A stretch of 64,000 nucleotides of DNA from Acidimicrobiaceae bacterium (lineage in GTDB: Bacteria > Actinomycetota > Acidimicrobiia > Acidimicrobiales > RAAP-2). Location of the stretch: positions 308-64,307 of the forward strand of contig PLHD01000010.1 in NCBI GenBank assembly GCA_003138815.1, written 5' to 3'. The notes under the pieces are model-generated. The model was not told where the DNA came from, ran no database searches, and saw nothing but the letters and a program-made list of their open reading frames with translations. The position numbers and the translations under genes were made by a program. Position 1 is the first letter of the stretch, and each line of letters starts with the position of its first letter. Below are positions 16,499-30,414 of this stretch, one piece after another.

Positions 16499-17481
16499 TC
16501 GACTCGATCCGCGGTGACAACCTGCTATCCCTGAACGACCTCTCGCGCGAGGCCATCGTCGAGGTACTCGACACCGCCGAATCATTCGTCGAGGTCAACC
16601 AGCGGTCCATCAAGAAAGTTCCTGCTCTCAAGGGGCGCGTCGTGGCTTCGCTCTTCTTCGAAGAGTCGACCCGCACGCGACTGAGCTTCGAGACCGCAGC
16701 CAAGAGGCTCAGCGCAGACGTGCTGTCATTGGCGGTCGCTTCGAGCAGCGTGAAGAAGGGCGAATCGTTGCGCGACACGATCGCGACCATCGACGCGCTC
16801 GGCATCGACGCGGTGGTGATGCGCCACCAGTCCAGCGGCGCGGCGCTGCAGGTCAGTCGTTACGTGCCGCACGTGCGCGTGATCAACGCTGGCGACGGTC
16901 TGCACCAGCATCCCACTCAAGGGCTCCTTGACGCCTTCACCATTCGTCAGGCGCTCGCCGAGCGCCGGGGCACCACGGGGCTGGAGACGGGGGCCGCGCT
17001 CTTTGCGAATCTGCACATCCTGATCGTGGGCGACATCCGCCACAGCCGGGTCGCGCGAAGCGACATCGCGGCCTACGTGGCGCTGGGCGCCCAGGTCCGC
17101 GTGGCGGCGCCGGGAACCCTGCTGCCCGAGGACATCGAGAACTGGCCGGTGAGCGTGGCCGATGACTTCGACGAGGCTCTGGAGTGGGCCGACGTCGTGG
17201 GGCTGTTGCGCCTGCAGCGCGAGCGCGGCAGCGGCTCGTTCGTGCCGAGTCTTGGCGAGTTCACCCAGACCCACGGCCTCACGTTCGAGCGCGCGAGAAG
17301 GCTGCGTCCGGAAGTGCTGATCATGCATCCCGGGCCGATGAACCGCGGCGTGGAAATCGACTCGCGAGTGGCGGACCTGCCCGCAGCGGTCATCGAGCGC
17401 CAGGTGACCAACGGCGTTCCGATTCGCATGGCGGTGTTGTATCTGACGGTGGCCGGGTCCAAGGAAGGGTCGCCAAAGTGA
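16495..17481 (+). CDS. pyrB: Aspartate carbamoyltransferase, catalytic chain
   Basis: 328 residues; ATG overlaps the pyrR stop by 4 bases. Transfers the carbamoyl group to aspartate in the second step of pyrimidine synthesis. The carbamoyl-phosphate motif STRTR is at residues 58-62, and HPTQGLLDAFTI and MHPGPMNRGVEI are the other active-site segments. No regulatory chain (pyrI) is present, as usual in actinobacteria. Confidence 0.97.
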   Translation: MIDSIRGDNLLSLNDLSREAIVEVLDTAESFVEVNQRSIKKVPALKGRVVASLFFEESTRTRLSFETAAKRLSADVLSLAVASSSVKKGESLRDTIATIDALGIDAVVMRHQSSGAALQVSRYVPHVRVINAGDGLHQHPTQGLLDAFTIRQALAERRGTTGLETGAALFANLHILIVGDIRHSRVARSDIAAYVALGAQVRVAAPGTLLPEDIENWPVSVADDFDEALEWADVVGLLRLQRERGSGSFVPSLGEFTQTHGLTFERARRLRPEVLIMHPGPMNRGVEIDSRVADLPAAVIERQVTNGVPIRMAVLYLTVAGSKEGSPK

Positions 17482-18791
17482 CGGCATTCATTCTTCGCCA
17501 AGGCTTGATCGTCGATGGCGCGACACCTCAGGTCGGTGACGTCCTCGTGGTGGACGGCTTGGTGGCGGCGGTAGGAACGCGGATAGATGCCCCGAACGGA
17601 GCCCACGAGATCGACGCCACGGGATGCTGGGTCGGACCGGGCTTCGTGGATCTGCACACGCACCTGCGCGAACCGGGGCGCGAAGAGGCTGAGACGATCG
17701 AAAGCGGCGCACTGGCCGGCGCGCTCGGGGGCTACAGCGCTCTCGTGGCCATGCCCAATACCGAACCAGCGCTCGACAACGTGGCCCTGGTCTCCTATGT
17801 GCTGGACCGTGGCGCGCGCACGCCCATCGATATCGCGGTCGCGGGGGCGATTACCCAGGGTCGCCGCGGCGAGATGCTCGCGCCGATCGCCGAAATGGCG
17901 GCGCTGGGGGTGCGACTGTTCACCGACGACGGCGTTGGCGTCCAGGATCCCTCTCTCATGCGTCGCGCGCTGACCTACGCCAAGCCCTTGGGCGTGCGCC
18001 TGGCCCAGCACTGCGAGGACGAGCTCCTCGCTGGCGCCGGCTCGATGAACGAAGGGGCTGTGAGCAGCCGGCTCGGCCTCGTCGGACGTCCCGCGCTCGC
18101 CGAGGAGCTGATGGTGCTGCGCGACATCGAACTCGTGCGGCTCACGGGCGGCGCGGTGCACTTCCTGCACCTCTCGACCCAGCGCTCCGTGGCCATGGCC
18201 ATCGCGGCGCGAGGCGAGGGGCTGCCGGTGACCTTCGAAGTCGCTCCGCACCACTTCACCCTTGACGAGACCTCGTGCGCGACTTTCGACTCGATGTTCA
18301 AGGTGCACCCGCCGCTGCGGACCCTGCGCGACGTGGCGGCCCTTCGCGCGGCCCTGGTGAGCGGCGACGTTGACGCCGTGGCGACCGACCACGCGCCCCA
18401 CGCGCCCCAGTTGAAGGATCTGCCCTTCGACGAGGCTCCCGCGGGAATGCTGGGCCTCGAGCACGCGGCCTCGTTGACCTACGAGGCTCTCGGCGCGGAG
18501 TCGTCGGATCCGACGACGTTCTTCCAACTGCTCAGTCGCGGACCGGCGCGCATCGCCCAGCTGCGTCACGGGGACCACCGCGTCCGCCACAGCGCGCAGG
18601 GCGGCGCCCTGAACCCGGGCGACGACGCGAACCTGGTGGTCTTCGATCCGCGCCAGCGCTGGACGGTTCGCCGAGAGGACCTGGCGAGCCGTTCGACCAA
18701 CACCCCCTACGACGCGCGTGCTATGACCGGCAAGGTGCGCGCCACTCTGGCGAGGGGCCGCCTCGTGGTCGATCAGGGGGAGCTGGCGTGA
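17478..18791 (+). CDS. pyrC: Dihydroorotase
   Basis: 437 residues from a GTG that overlaps the pyrB stop. A zinc amidohydrolase that closes carbamoyl aspartate to dihydroorotate. Metal ligands are visible: HTH in DLHTHLREPG, His in AQHCED, HLST and TDHAPH. GYSALVAMPNTEPALD is a class I dihydroorotase motif. carA overlaps its stop by 4 bases. Confidence 0.95.
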   Translation: MTAFILRQGLIVDGATPQVGDVLVVDGLVAAVGTRIDAPNGAHEIDATGCWVGPGFVDLHTHLREPGREEAETIESGALAGALGGYSALVAMPNTEPALDNVALVSYVLDRGARTPIDIAVAGAITQGRRGEMLAPIAEMAALGVRLFTDDGVGVQDPSLMRRALTYAKPLGVRLAQHCEDELLAGAGSMNEGAVSSRLGLVGRPALAEELMVLRDIELVRLTGGAVHFLHLSTQRSVAMAIAARGEGLPVTFEVAPHHFTLDETSCATFDSMFKVHPPLRTLRDVAALRAALVSGDVDAVATDHAPHAPQLKDLPFDEAPAGMLGLEHAASLTYEALGAESSDPTTFFQLLSRGPARIAQLRHGDHRVRHSAQGGALNPGDDANLVVFDPRQRWTVRREDLASRSTNTPYDARAMTGKVRATLARGRLVVDQGELA

Positions 18792-19878
18792 TCCGAACTC
18801 CCGCGGTTCTCGTGCTGGCCGATGGCGCCACCTTCGAGGGCTACGCCGCCGGTCACCTCCCATCGAGCGGCGTCACGACCGGCGAGTTCGTCTTCAACAC
18901 CGCCCTGAGCGGCTATCAGGAGGTGATCACCGACCCGAGCTACGCCGGCCAGGTCATCTCCTTCACCTACCCCCACATCGGCAACTACGGGGTCACCGCG
19001 CTCGACGACGAGGCGCCGCGACCGTGGTGCCGCGGGATCGTGGTTCGCGAGCTGTCGGAACTGGCGTCGAGCTGGCGATCCACGGGACCGTTGGAGGGCT
19101 TCTTGACGCGCCACCGCGTCCCCGCGATCGTGGGCGTCGACACTCGGCGCCTGACCCGTCACCTGCGGGCCCACGGCGCCCTGGCGGGCGCCTTCGGGCA
19201 CGCGGACCCGACCGCCGTGCGCGCGGCCGCCGCCACGGCCCGGGGTACCGACGGCATGGACTTCGTGGGAGAGGTCACGACCCCCGAGCCCTACTCCCGT
19301 GGCGCGGGTGCCCTGCACGTGGTGGCCCTCGACTACGGCATCAAGGCGGCCATGGTCGCCCAGCTGGCCCAGCGCTTCCGGGTCACGGTCGTTCCGTCGT
19401 TCACGACCGCCGACGAGGTGCGAAGCCTGAGCCCCGACGGGCTGTTCCTCTCCAACGGCCCGGGCGACCCCGCGGCCCTCGGCGCCAACGTCGCGGTGCT
19501 TCGAGACTTGCTCGGCACCGTGCCGATCTTCGGCATCTGCCTGGGACACCAGCTCCTCTCGCTCGCCCTGGGGGCCTCGACGTTCAAGCTGCCCTTCGGC
19601 CATCACGGCAGCAATCATCCGGTGCACGACCTCGCGACCGGCCGCATTGAGATCACCGCGCAGAACCACAACTACGCCGTGACGCCCGAGTCGCTCGTGC
19701 GCGGGGTGGTCAGCCACGTCAACTTGAACGACGGGGTCATCGAGGGCGTGTCCTCGCCGGCGGACCGCTGCTTCTCCGTGCAGTACCACCCCGAGGCGGG
19801 TCCCGGTCCGCACGACTCGCGGTACCTGTTTGATCGATTCGAGTCGCTGCTGACCTTCGGCGTCATGGCGAGCGCGTA

Positions 19879-19879
<1 letters not shown>
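18788..19879 (+). CDS. carA: Carbamoyl-phosphate synthase small subunit (glutaminase)
   Basis: 363 residues from GTG. The N-terminal CPSase domain (FEGYAAGH...[21 protein letters not shown]) precedes a class I glutamine amidotransferase domain with the nucleophile Cys in [15 protein letters not shown] and the His-Glu pair in [11 protein letters not shown]. Supplies ammonia to CarB. It overlaps carB by one base (TAATG). Confidence 0.96.
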
Positions 19880-23168
<3,289 letters not shown>

Positions 23169-23172
<4 letters not shown>

Positions 23173-24083
23173 GCGGGCCCGACATCGCCACCAGCGTCGG
23201 CGCGGTCCGCCTGCCCAGCCCCGTGCTGACGGCCGCCGGGACATCCGGATACGGCGACGAGCTCGCGGGTTATGGCGACCTGGCCGAGCTCGGCGCGGTC
23301 GTCGTCAAGTCGCTGGCCGCCTTCGCCTGGGAGGGCAACGCGCCGCCGAGGGTCGCGGCGTCGGGCGAGCACATGCTCAACGCCGTGGGACTGGCGGGCC
23401 CGGGGGTCGAGGCCTGGCGGGCCACGTACCTGCCCAAGCTCGAAGCGCGAGGAGCGCGTGTCGTCGGGTCGATCTGGGGCCGCAACGTGGACGAGTTCGC
23501 CCAGGCCGCCGACGCCATGAGGGGCGCCGGCGTCGTGGCCCTCGAGGTCAACGCGAGCTGTCCCAACCTGGAGAACCGCTCGCTCATCTTCGCGCACTCG
23601 CCCGAGGCCACCCGCGCGGTCGTCGAGGCCAGCCGGGCGGCGGGCGTGCCCCTCTGGGTGAAGCTGAGCCCCAACACGCCCGAGCTGGTCGCGGTCGCTG
23701 GCGCCGCGCTGGACGCCGGGGCCGACGCCCTGGTGCTCGTCAACACGGTGCTCGGACTCGCGATCGACATCGAGCATCGTCGCGCGGCGCTGGGCAACGG
23801 GGGCGGCGGCGTGAGCGGACCGGGGATCCTGCCGATCTCGCTGCGGGCCGTCTTCGAGTGTCGCGCCGCCTTCCCGGATGCGCCGATCGTCGGGGTCGGC
23901 GGCGTCAGCCGCGGCGAGGACGCGGTGGCGATGCTGATGGCGGGGGCCAACGCCCTGGAAGTGGGCACCGCGACGTTCGCCAACCCTCGTGCGCCGTGGA
24001 TGGTTCAAGAGGGCCTGGCCAAGTGGATGGCGCGACACGGGGTCACGTCCCTCGACGAGATAGTGGGAGCGGCGCATGGTTGA
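23169..24083 (+). CDS. pyrD: Dihydroorotate dehydrogenase, class 1B type catalytic subunit
   Basis: 304 residues from a GTG overlapping the carB stop. FMN TIM barrel; [12 protein letters not shown] has the active-site cysteine of class 1 enzymes, and [27 protein letters not shown] is the phosphate-binding end of the barrel. Class 1B enzymes normally work with PyrK, an Fe-S/FAD subunit encoded just upstream, but no pyrK is present here. pyrF overlaps its stop by 8 bases. Confidence 0.92.
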
Positions 24084-24912
24084 CACCTTCGGGGCACGAC
24101 TGCAGGAACGGATCCGGGCTCTCGGCCCGCTCTGCGTCGGCATCGATCCCAGCCGCCAGATCCTCGAGTCGTGGAACCGCCCCGACTCGGTCGAGGGATT
24201 GGAGTTCTTCTCCCTCGCCGTGCTCGAGGCCGTGCTCGACACAGCGGCTGCGATCAAGCCCCAGGTCGCGTTCTTCGAACGCTTCGGCTCGGAGGGATTC
24301 CGGGTCCTCGAGCGGTTGATGGCCGAGGCCCGCGACGCCGACATCCTGATCGTGGCCGACGCCAAGCGCGGCGACATCGCCGAGACCAACGATGGCTACG
24401 CCGAGGCGTGGCTGGGTCACCGTTCGCCGCTGGTGGCCGACGCGGTGACCGCCAGCCCGTATCTCGGCGTGGCGGCCCTGGCGCCGCTGTTCGAAATGGC
24501 GAGCGCGAACGGTCGGGGAGTGTTCGTGCTGGCGGCGACCTCGAACGACGCGGGACGGTCGCTCCAGCGCGCGCGCACCGACGACAACGAGAGGGTCGAG
24601 GAGTTGATCCTGCGCTCGATCGCCGAGTTGAACCGGCGCGACGACGGTTTGGGCTCGCTCGGCGTCGTCCTCGGAGCGACTCGCGACCATCCCGAGTTCA
24701 ACCTCCCGTCGCTGGGCGGTCCGTTCCTGGTGCCGGGCGTGGGCAGCCAGGGGGCCGACGCGCAGAACGTGGCGCGACTGTTCGACCGATGCCCCCCGGC
24801 CACCGTGCTGGCGAGCGTCTCGCGGGCGATTCTCCAAGCCGGACCGGACCGGGCCGCGCTACGCGACGCAGCCCAGCGTTGGCGCGATGATCTGAGCGCA
24901 GCCCTGCTCTAG
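24076..24912 (+). CDS. pyrF: Orotidine 5'-phosphate decarboxylase
   Basis: 278 residues, of the longer (type 2) form common in actinobacteria. The catalytic Asp-Lys-Asp array is in VADAKRGDIAETN, and CVGIDPS marks the first strand. Last step to UMP. It ends the pyr operon; mihF follows with its own -10 element. Confidence 0.95.
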   Translation: MVDTFGARLQERIRALGPLCVGIDPSRQILESWNRPDSVEGLEFFSLAVLEAVLDTAAAIKPQVAFFERFGSEGFRVLERLMAEARDADILIVADAKRGDIAETNDGYAEAWLGHRSPLVADAVTASPYLGVAALAPLFEMASANGRGVFVLAATSNDAGRSLQRARTDDNERVEELILRSIAELNRRDDGLGSLGVVLGATRDHPEFNLPSLGGPFLVPGVGSQGADAQNVARLFDRCPPATVLASVSRAILQAGPDRAALRDAAQRWRDDLSAALL

Positions 24913-24933
24913 GAAGGGGGCGCGTAAGAGGAG

Positions 24934-24939
24934 TAAACT
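24934..24939 (+). promoter_or_regulatory. -10 hexamer of mihF
   Basis: TAAACT ends 6 bases before the GTG at 24946, the leaderless layout. A purine run AAGAGGAG (24926-24933) directly upstream could alternatively serve as a ribosome-binding site for read-through from pyrF, at long spacing. Confidence 0.45.
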
Positions 24940-24945
24940 GGGCGC

Positions 24946-25266
24946 GTGACTCCCACTCCTCCACTACTGTCGCAAGAGCAGCGCGTCGAAGCATCGCGCC
25001 TGGCGGTCGCCAATCGCCGACGCCGCGCCGAGGTCAAGCGCCTGGTGAAGTCCGGAGACCTTTCACTCGAGGAGCTCTTCGAGCTGGCCGATCACGAGGA
25101 GTGCGTCGCCCAGATGCGCGCCTACGACCTGATCAGTGCCCTGCCCGCGATCGGCGAAGTGAAGGCCGGCCGGATCATGGTCAAGGCGTCGATCGCCCGG
25201 ACCCGCCGCATCCGAGGACTCGGACCCAAGCAGCGCGCAGAACTGTTCCGGGCCCTTGTGCGCTGA
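24946..25266 (+). CDS. mihF: Actinobacterial integration host factor
   Basis: 106 residues from GTG. The mIHF/sIHF family of nucleoid proteins, unrelated to HU/IHF of proteobacteria. The long N-terminal basic helix (SRLAVANRRRRAEVKRLVKSG) is followed by the helix-two-turn-helix core: LPAIGEVKAGRIMVKASIAR and RIRGLGPKQRAELF. It bends DNA and binds non-specifically. The gene order mihF-gmk-rpoZ is the usual actinobacterial one. Confidence 0.93.
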   Translation: MTPTPPLLSQEQRVEASRLAVANRRRRAEVKRLVKSGDLSLEELFELADHEECVAQMRAYDLISALPAIGEVKAGRIMVKASIARTRRIRGLGPKQRAELFRALVR

Positions 25267-25831
25267 GCCGCTGCTGGCGGTGCTCATCGGCCCGGGTGGA
25301 GTGGGCAAGGGAACGCTGGCCCAGCGCCTGGTCGAGAAGGATGATCGACTCTGGCTGAGCCGCAGTTGGACGACCCGTCCCAAGCGGGCCACCGAGAAGG
25401 GCGACGAGTACGTCTTCGTCGAACGGGCCACGTTCGAGTCGGCGATCGACGACGACCGGTTCTTGGAGTGGGCCGAGTTCCAGGGCAACCTGTACGGCAC
25501 TCCGCTGCCGACCTCGCCCAGCGAGGCCGACGTGCTGCTCGAGATCGAGGTCCAGGGCGCCGAGCAGGTGCGCCGCCACAACCCCGACTCGGTCGTGTTC
25601 CTGATCCTGCCCCCCTCGATGGACCAACTCGAACAGCGCCTCCGGGGCCGCGGCGACAGCCCGGAACACGTCGCCCAGCGGCTCTCGAGCACGCCCCACG
25701 AGCTGGCCAGGGGCCACGAATTGGCTGATTACGTGGTGGTCAACGACGAAGTCGAGCGGGCGGCGGACGAAATCCTCTCTATACTGGAGGAACTTCGCCG
25801 TCATCGACGAAACCCCCCGGAAAAGGACTAA
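25256..25831 (+). CDS. gmk: Guanylate kinase
   Basis: 191 residues from TTG at 25256, overlapping mihF by 11 bases; a GTG at 25280 would remove the first strand and is less likely. The P-loop is GPGGVGKGTL, and SRSWTTRPKRATEKGDEYVFV binds GMP. Phosphorylates GMP to GDP. Confidence 0.93.
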   Translation: MCAEPLLAVLIGPGGVGKGTLAQRLVEKDDRLWLSRSWTTRPKRATEKGDEYVFVERATFESAIDDDRFLEWAEFQGNLYGTPLPTSPSEADVLLEIEVQGAEQVRRHNPDSVVFLILPPSMDQLEQRLRGRGDSPEHVAQRLSSTPHELARGHELADYVVVNDEVERAADEILSILEELRRHRRNPPEKD

Positions 25832-25835
25832 TACC

Positions 25836-26192
25836 GTGAGCGCAGAACGCCCCACACTGGTTGACCCACCTATCGAGAACCTGCTGCACAAGGTCGGCGA
25901 CTCGAAGTTCACGCTGGTCGCCGTCTCGGCCATCCGCGCGCGCGAGATCAACGAGTACTACAACGGCCTGGGACAGGGACATGGCGCGCTGATCCCGCCG
26001 CAGGTCACGTCGCTGTCGAACAAGTCGCTGTCGCTGGCCCTCGAGGAGCTCTACCAGGGCAAGCTCGAGTTCCACCGACCCACCGCCGAAGAGATCGAAG
26101 CCGAGCGCCTACAAGTTGAAGCGTTGGAGCAGGCACGCCAGGACGCTAACAACGACCTGGATGCCTTCACCGATGCCCTGCGCGACGCCTAG
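25836..26192 (+). CDS. rpoZ: RNA polymerase omega subunit
   Basis: 118 residues from GTG with AAAAGGA upstream. The N-terminal ENLLHKVGDSKFTLVAVSAIRAREIN is the omega signature (family motif: ARqIn). It assists folding of the beta' subunit. The C-terminus is a charged helix. The 3' end overlaps the start of coaBC by 20 bases. Confidence 0.92.
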   Translation: MSAERPTLVDPPIENLLHKVGDSKFTLVAVSAIRAREINEYYNGLGQGHGALIPPQVTSLSNKSLSLALEELYQGKLEFHRPTAEEIEAERLQVEALEQARQDANNDLDAFTDALRDA

Positions 26193-27405
26193 TTCGCACG
26201 CGCCCCGCATTGTCCTAGGAGTTGCCGGCGGCATCGCCGCGTACAAGTCCGTCGAGCTACTGCGCCGTCTGCGCGACGGCGGCTACTTCGTCTCCCCGGT
26301 GCTCACCCCCGACGCCACGCGTTTCGTGGGGGCGGTGACGTTCTCGGCGCTCGCCAGCGAACCCGCGCGCACCAGCCTCTACGGCGACCCTTCGACGCCG
26401 ATTCCCCACACGTACCTTGCCCAGCGCGCCGACCTGATCGTCGTGGCTCCGGCGACGGCTCATCTCATCGCCCGCTACGCCATGGGCCTCGGTGACGACC
26501 TGCTGAGCGCCACCCTGCTGGCCTCTCGCGGACCGGTGCTGCTGTGCCCGGCGATGCACACCGAGATGTGGGAACACCCCTCGGTCCAAGAGAACCTGGC
26601 CACGCTGCGACGACGAGGCGTGCTGGTACTCGAACCCGACAGCGGCCGCCTGGCCGGCGGGGACGAGGGGACCGGCCGTCTCGCGGACCCCGAAGCGATC
26701 TTCGAGCTGATCGAGAGAATTGTGCGCGGGTACCGCGGGCCGCTCACGGGCAAGAAGGTCCTGATCACGGCCGGAGGAACTCGCGAGCCGGTTGATCCGG
26801 TGCGCGTGCTGGCGAACCGGTCCTCGGGCCGCCAGGGCTACGCGCTGGCCGAAGTCGCCCACCGTCTCGGCGCCGACGTGACCCTGATCTCCACGGTCGA
26901 CCTGGCGCTCGCCCTGGACGTCGCCGCCGGCGTGCAGCTCGTTCGCGTCAGCACGGCCGCCGAGCTGCACGAGGCCACGATGGCGCGGGCCAGGGACGCC
27001 GACGTAGTCATCATGGCCGCGGCGGTGTCGGACTTCACGCTCAGTCCCGCGGGAGAGAAGTTGAAGAAGGACGCTGGTCCGCCCACGCTGGCCCTGAAGC
27101 CGACGATCGACGTGGTGGTGGACCTCGTGACGCACCGCCACGCCGGCCAGGTGATCGTCGCCTTCGCCGCTGAGACGAGCAACGTTGTCGAGAACGCCCT
27201 GGCCAAGTTGCGCCGCAAGGGGGTCGACCTCCTGGTCGTCAACGACGTGTCGGCCGAGGGGGTCGGTTTCGGGCACTCGACCAACGAAGTGACGCTGCTG
27301 GACCGCGACGAGGTCGCCCAAACGGTCTCGCTTCGCTCGAAAGATGCCATTTCGCTTGAGATCTTGACTAGGGTGGCTTCATTGTTATCCCAAGGAGCCC
27401 CATGA
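26173..27405 (+). CDS. coaBC: Bifunctional phosphopantothenoylcysteine decarboxylase / phosphopantothenate-cysteine ligase
   Basis: 410 residues. The ATG at 26173 lies within the rpoZ end and leaves only 12 residues before the conserved strand [15 protein letters not shown]. The CoaC half (FMN flavoprotein, to about residue 190) contains [11 protein letters not shown], where actinobacteria have His in place of the usual Asn of PAMN. The CoaB half begins with [25 protein letters not shown] and carries AAAVSDF and the substrate lysines near KLKKD. Makes 4'-phosphopantetheine for coenzyme A. Confidence 0.95.
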   Translation: MPCATPSSHAPRIVLGVAGGIAAYKSVELLRRLRDGGYFVSPVLTPDATRFVGAVTFSALASEPARTSLYGDPSTPIPHTYLAQRADLIVVAPATAHLIARYAMGLGDDLLSATLLASRGPVLLCPAMHTEMWEHPSVQENLATLRRRGVLVLEPDSGRLAGGDEGTGRLADPEAIFELIERIVRGYRGPLTGKKVLITAGGTREPVDPVRVLANRSSGRQGYALAEVAHRLGADVTLISTVDLALALDVAAGVQLVRVSTAAELHEATMARARDADVVIMAAAVSDFTLSPAGEKLKKDAGPPTLALKPTIDVVVDLVTHRHAGQVIVAFAAETSNVVENALAKLRRKGVDLLVVNDVSAEGVGFGHSTNEVTLLDRDEVAQTVSLRSKDAISLEILTRVASLLSQGAP

Positions 27406-28604
27406 GCGACCGCACCCTCTTCACCTCGGAGTCGGTGACTGAAGGACACCCCGACAAAATCGCCGACCAGGTGTCCGACAGCGTGCTCGACGCGATTCTC
27501 ACCCAGGACCCCATGGCGCGCGTGGCCTGCGAGACGCTGCTCACGACGGGGCTGTGCATCGTGGCCGGCGAGATCACCACGACCGCCACGGTCGACATCC
27601 AGTCGATCGCGCGCAAGACCATCATCGACATCGGCTACGACGACGGCGCCAAGGGCTTCGACGGCAGGAACTGTGCCGTGCTGGTCTCCATCGATCAGCA
27701 GAGCCACGAGATCGCCCACGGCGTCGACATCGCCCTCGAGCAGCGTTCGGGCACGGGCGGCGAGGATCAGCTCAACGCGTTGGGCGCCGGCGACCAGGGA
27801 ATGATGTTCGGCTACGCCTGCGACGACAACGAGGACTTCATGCCGCTGCCGATCTGGCTGGCGCACCGGCTCTCGATGCGCCTGGCCCAGGTGCGCCGCT
27901 CGGGGCAGGTTCCCTACCTGCGTCCCGACGGCAAGACCCAGGTGACGGTCGTCTACGAGGAGGGGCGTCCGGTCGCGATCGACACGGTGCTCATCTCCAC
28001 CCAGCACGAGGACGGGTACGACGCCCAGGCGGTCATCCGGCCGGACCTGCTCGAGCACGTGATCCGACCGATGCTGCCCAGCGACCTCGATACCAGCTCG
28101 ATGAAGGTCTACGTGAACCCTTCGGGCAAGTTCGTCCTCGGCGGGCCCCACGCCGACACCGGCCTGACCGGACGCAAGATCATCGTCGACACCTACGGCG
28201 GCATGGCCCGTCACGGCGGCGGCGCCTTCTCGGGCAAGGACCCCTCGAAGGTCGACCGGTCCGCGGCGTACGCGGCGCGCTGGGTCGCCAAGCACGTCGT
28301 GGCCTCGGGCGCCGCGCAGCGTTGCGAAGTGCAGGTCGCCTACGCGATCGGCGTGGCGCACCCGGTGTCGGTGAACGTCGACACGTTCGGCACCGAGCGG
28401 GTCGACCGCGCCAAGATCGCCAAGGCCGTCGACGCGATCTTCGACCTGCGTCCCGCGGCCATCATCCGTGACCTCGACCTGCGCCGGCCCATGTACCAGC
28501 GCACCGCGGCCTACGGCCACTTCGGGCGAAGCGATCAGGGATTCACCTGGGAGCAGACGCCCCGCCTCGACGACCTACGCCGGGAACTGTCACTTCCCCA
28601 GTGA
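27402..28604 (+). CDS. metK: S-adenosylmethionine synthetase
   Basis: 400 residues, ATG overlapping the coaBC stop. Makes S-adenosylmethionine from methionine and [20 protein letters not shown] at the N-terminus, [12 protein letters not shown] and the loop [16 protein letters not shown] are the family signatures. Between coaBC and priA, as is common in actinobacteria. Confidence 0.97.
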   Translation: MSDRTLFTSESVTEGHPDKIADQVSDSVLDAILTQDPMARVACETLLTTGLCIVAGEITTTATVDIQSIARKTIIDIGYDDGAKGFDGRNCAVLVSIDQQSHEIAHGVDIALEQRSGTGGEDQLNALGAGDQGMMFGYACDDNEDFMPLPIWLAHRLSMRLAQVRRSGQVPYLRPDGKTQVTVVYEEGRPVAIDTVLISTQHEDGYDAQAVIRPDLLEHVIRPMLPSDLDTSSMKVYVNPSGKFVLGGPHADTGLTGRKIIVDTYGGMARHGGGAFSGKDPSKVDRSAAYAARWVAKHVVASGAAQRCEVQVAYAIGVAHPVSVNVDTFGTERVDRAKIAKAVDAIFDLRPAAIIRDLDLRRPMYQRTAAYGHFGRSDQGFTWEQTPRLDDLRRELSLPQ

Positions 28605-30313
28605 GCGCCTCGCGCGCGGTTCGTGTCGTCACCGAGGTCGCCGCGGTTGACCGTCCGTTCGACTACGCGGTCACCGACGTCACCAGCCAGGTCGCGCCGG
28701 GCGACCGGGTGCGCGTCGACTTCAACAATCGATCGGTGCGCGGCTGGGTTACCGGCGACGTGGAGCCCGATCGCGAACTGAAGCCCCTCACCAAGTGGCT
28801 CGGGTACGGACCGCCGCCGTCGCTGCTCGACCTGCTCTCGTGGGCGAGCGGGCGCTGGTGCAGCCCGCTGTCGCGCTTCCTCGTCTCGACGTCGCCCAAG
28901 CGACTCATCACGGTCCTGCCCGAGCCCGCGCCCAAGGCCCCGCTCTCGAGCGTCGTCGCCGCCAAGGCCGTCGCGCGGCGCCCCGGCGTGCTCCAGCTCG
29001 CGCCCACGACCGATCCGCTGCCCCTGATTCTCGGCGCCTACGGCGACGCTCTCGCGCGCGACGGTTCGCTGGTGGTGCTCGTGCCCACCGAGGCCTGGGC
29101 CGGGCGGATGCGCGGCCGACTCGAGCAGCGCGGGTGCCACGTGGCCTCGGGCGACGGCGAGTGGGACCGGATGCGCGCCGGATGGCCCGTCGTGGTGGGG
29201 CCTCGCGGCGCGGCACTGGCGCCGGTTCCCAGGGTCGCCGGGGCGGTCGTCATCGACGCCGACGACGAGGCGTACCGTTCGGAGGCGGCACCGACCTGGG
29301 ACGCCGTGACCATGCTTCGCGAGCGCTGCGCGCGCGATGGCGCGCCGCTATGGTGCACCTCGATGATCCCCTCGCCGTCGCTGCTCGACCGCGGCGCGTA
29401 CGAGAAGGACGGCGACCTCGTCGGCGGATGGCCCCGGATCGAGGTGGTCGACCGTCGCATGTGCGACCCGCGCGACGGCGCCCTGTCTCGCGCCGCGCTC
29501 GACGCCGCGCACCGGGCGCTGCGCGGCGATGAGCCCGTGGCGGTCTGCGTCGTTCTCCAGCGCCTGGGAACCGGCCGGCTCTTCGCCTGCAAGAAGTGCG
29601 GCGAGCTGGCTCGTTGCGCCACGTGCGCCCAAGGCGAGGAGGAGGTCGACGGCCAACTGGCCTGCCGGGACCGCCACGAGCTGCGCGCGAACTTCTGCCG
29701 GTCGTGCGGGGCGACGAACCTCAAGCGCGTGCGCGTCGGGGTCACGACGCTCGCCCGTGACGTGGCGGCCCAGCTGTCCCAGCCGGTCAGCGAGGTGACG
29801 GCCGGCTCTGACGCGCAGGCCCCGCTCGCGCGCGTCGTCGTGGGCACCGAGGCGGTCTGGCAGCGGGTGCGCCGGTGCGGGGTCGTGATCTTCGTCGATT
29901 TCGACCAGTACCTGCTGGCGCCTCGCGAGTCGGCCCGGCGAGCGGCGGTCACCGCGGTCGGCAAGGCGGGGCGCCTGGTGGGTTCACGGCGCGAGGCGCG
30001 TGGCGAGGTCGTCCTGCAGACGAGGCGGGGCGACGACCAGGTCATCGCCGCGCTTCGCGAGGCGGACTTCGACGCGATCGTCGAGGAGGACTCGGCGACC
30101 GCCCAGTTGCTGGCGCTGGCGCCCTACGGTGCGATGGCCGAGGTGACCGGGGACGCCGCGGGGGCGTTCGTGGCGCAGTTGCCCGGCGGCGAACTGACCA
30201 CGTACGAGACTCCCGACGGCTACGTGGTGCGCGCCAAGGACGTCGACACGCTCACGTCGGCCCTACGCGCCGCGCCACGACCGCCCGGCAAACTGCGCAT
30301 CGCGGTCGAGTAG
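28601..30313 (+). CDS. priA: PriA-like replication restart protein lacking ATPase motifs
   Basis: 570 residues from GTG, shorter than proteobacterial PriA (about 730). The N-terminal DNA-binding domain ([11 protein letters not shown]...[17 protein letters not shown]) and the zinc-binding cysteine array ([15 protein letters not shown], then [16 protein letters not shown]) are kept. The Walker A motif (normally GVTGSGKT) is missing, and the DEEH box reads DADDEAY, so it cannot be a normal helicase. The same loss is general in actinobacterial PriA. It probably keeps a structural role in loading the replisome. Confidence 0.88.
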   Translation: MSASRAVRVVTEVAAVDRPFDYAVTDVTSQVAPGDRVRVDFNNRSVRGWVTGDVEPDRELKPLTKWLGYGPPPSLLDLLSWASGRWCSPLSRFLVSTSPKRLITVLPEPAPKAPLSSVVAAKAVARRPGVLQLAPTTDPLPLILGAYGDALARDGSLVVLVPTEAWAGRMRGRLEQRGCHVASGDGEWDRMRAGWPVVVGPRGAALAPVPRVAGAVVIDADDEAYRSEAAPTWDAVTMLRERCARDGAPLWCTSMIPSPSLLDRGAYEKDGDLVGGWPRIEVVDRRMCDPRDGALSRAALDAAHRALRGDEPVAVCVVLQRLGTGRLFACKKCGELARCATCAQGEEEVDGQLACRDRHELRANFCRSCGATNLKRVRVGVTTLARDVAAQLSQPVSEVTAGSDAQAPLARVVVGTEAVWQRVRRCGVVIFVDFDQYLLAPRESARRAAVTAVGKAGRLVGSRREARGEVVLQTRRGDDQVIAALREADFDAIVEEDSATAQLLALAPYGAMAEVTGDAAGAFVAQLPGGELTTYETPDGYVVRAKDVDTLTSALRAAPRPPGKLRIAVE

Positions 30314-30414
30314 CGGACACTTCATGCACGCGGCCCGCACGAGGGGACAAGGGTGAACAGGGGAGTCCCATGAACATTCAGATGGAGCGGAGACGAGGAT
30401 GAGGCGTCGACCAG

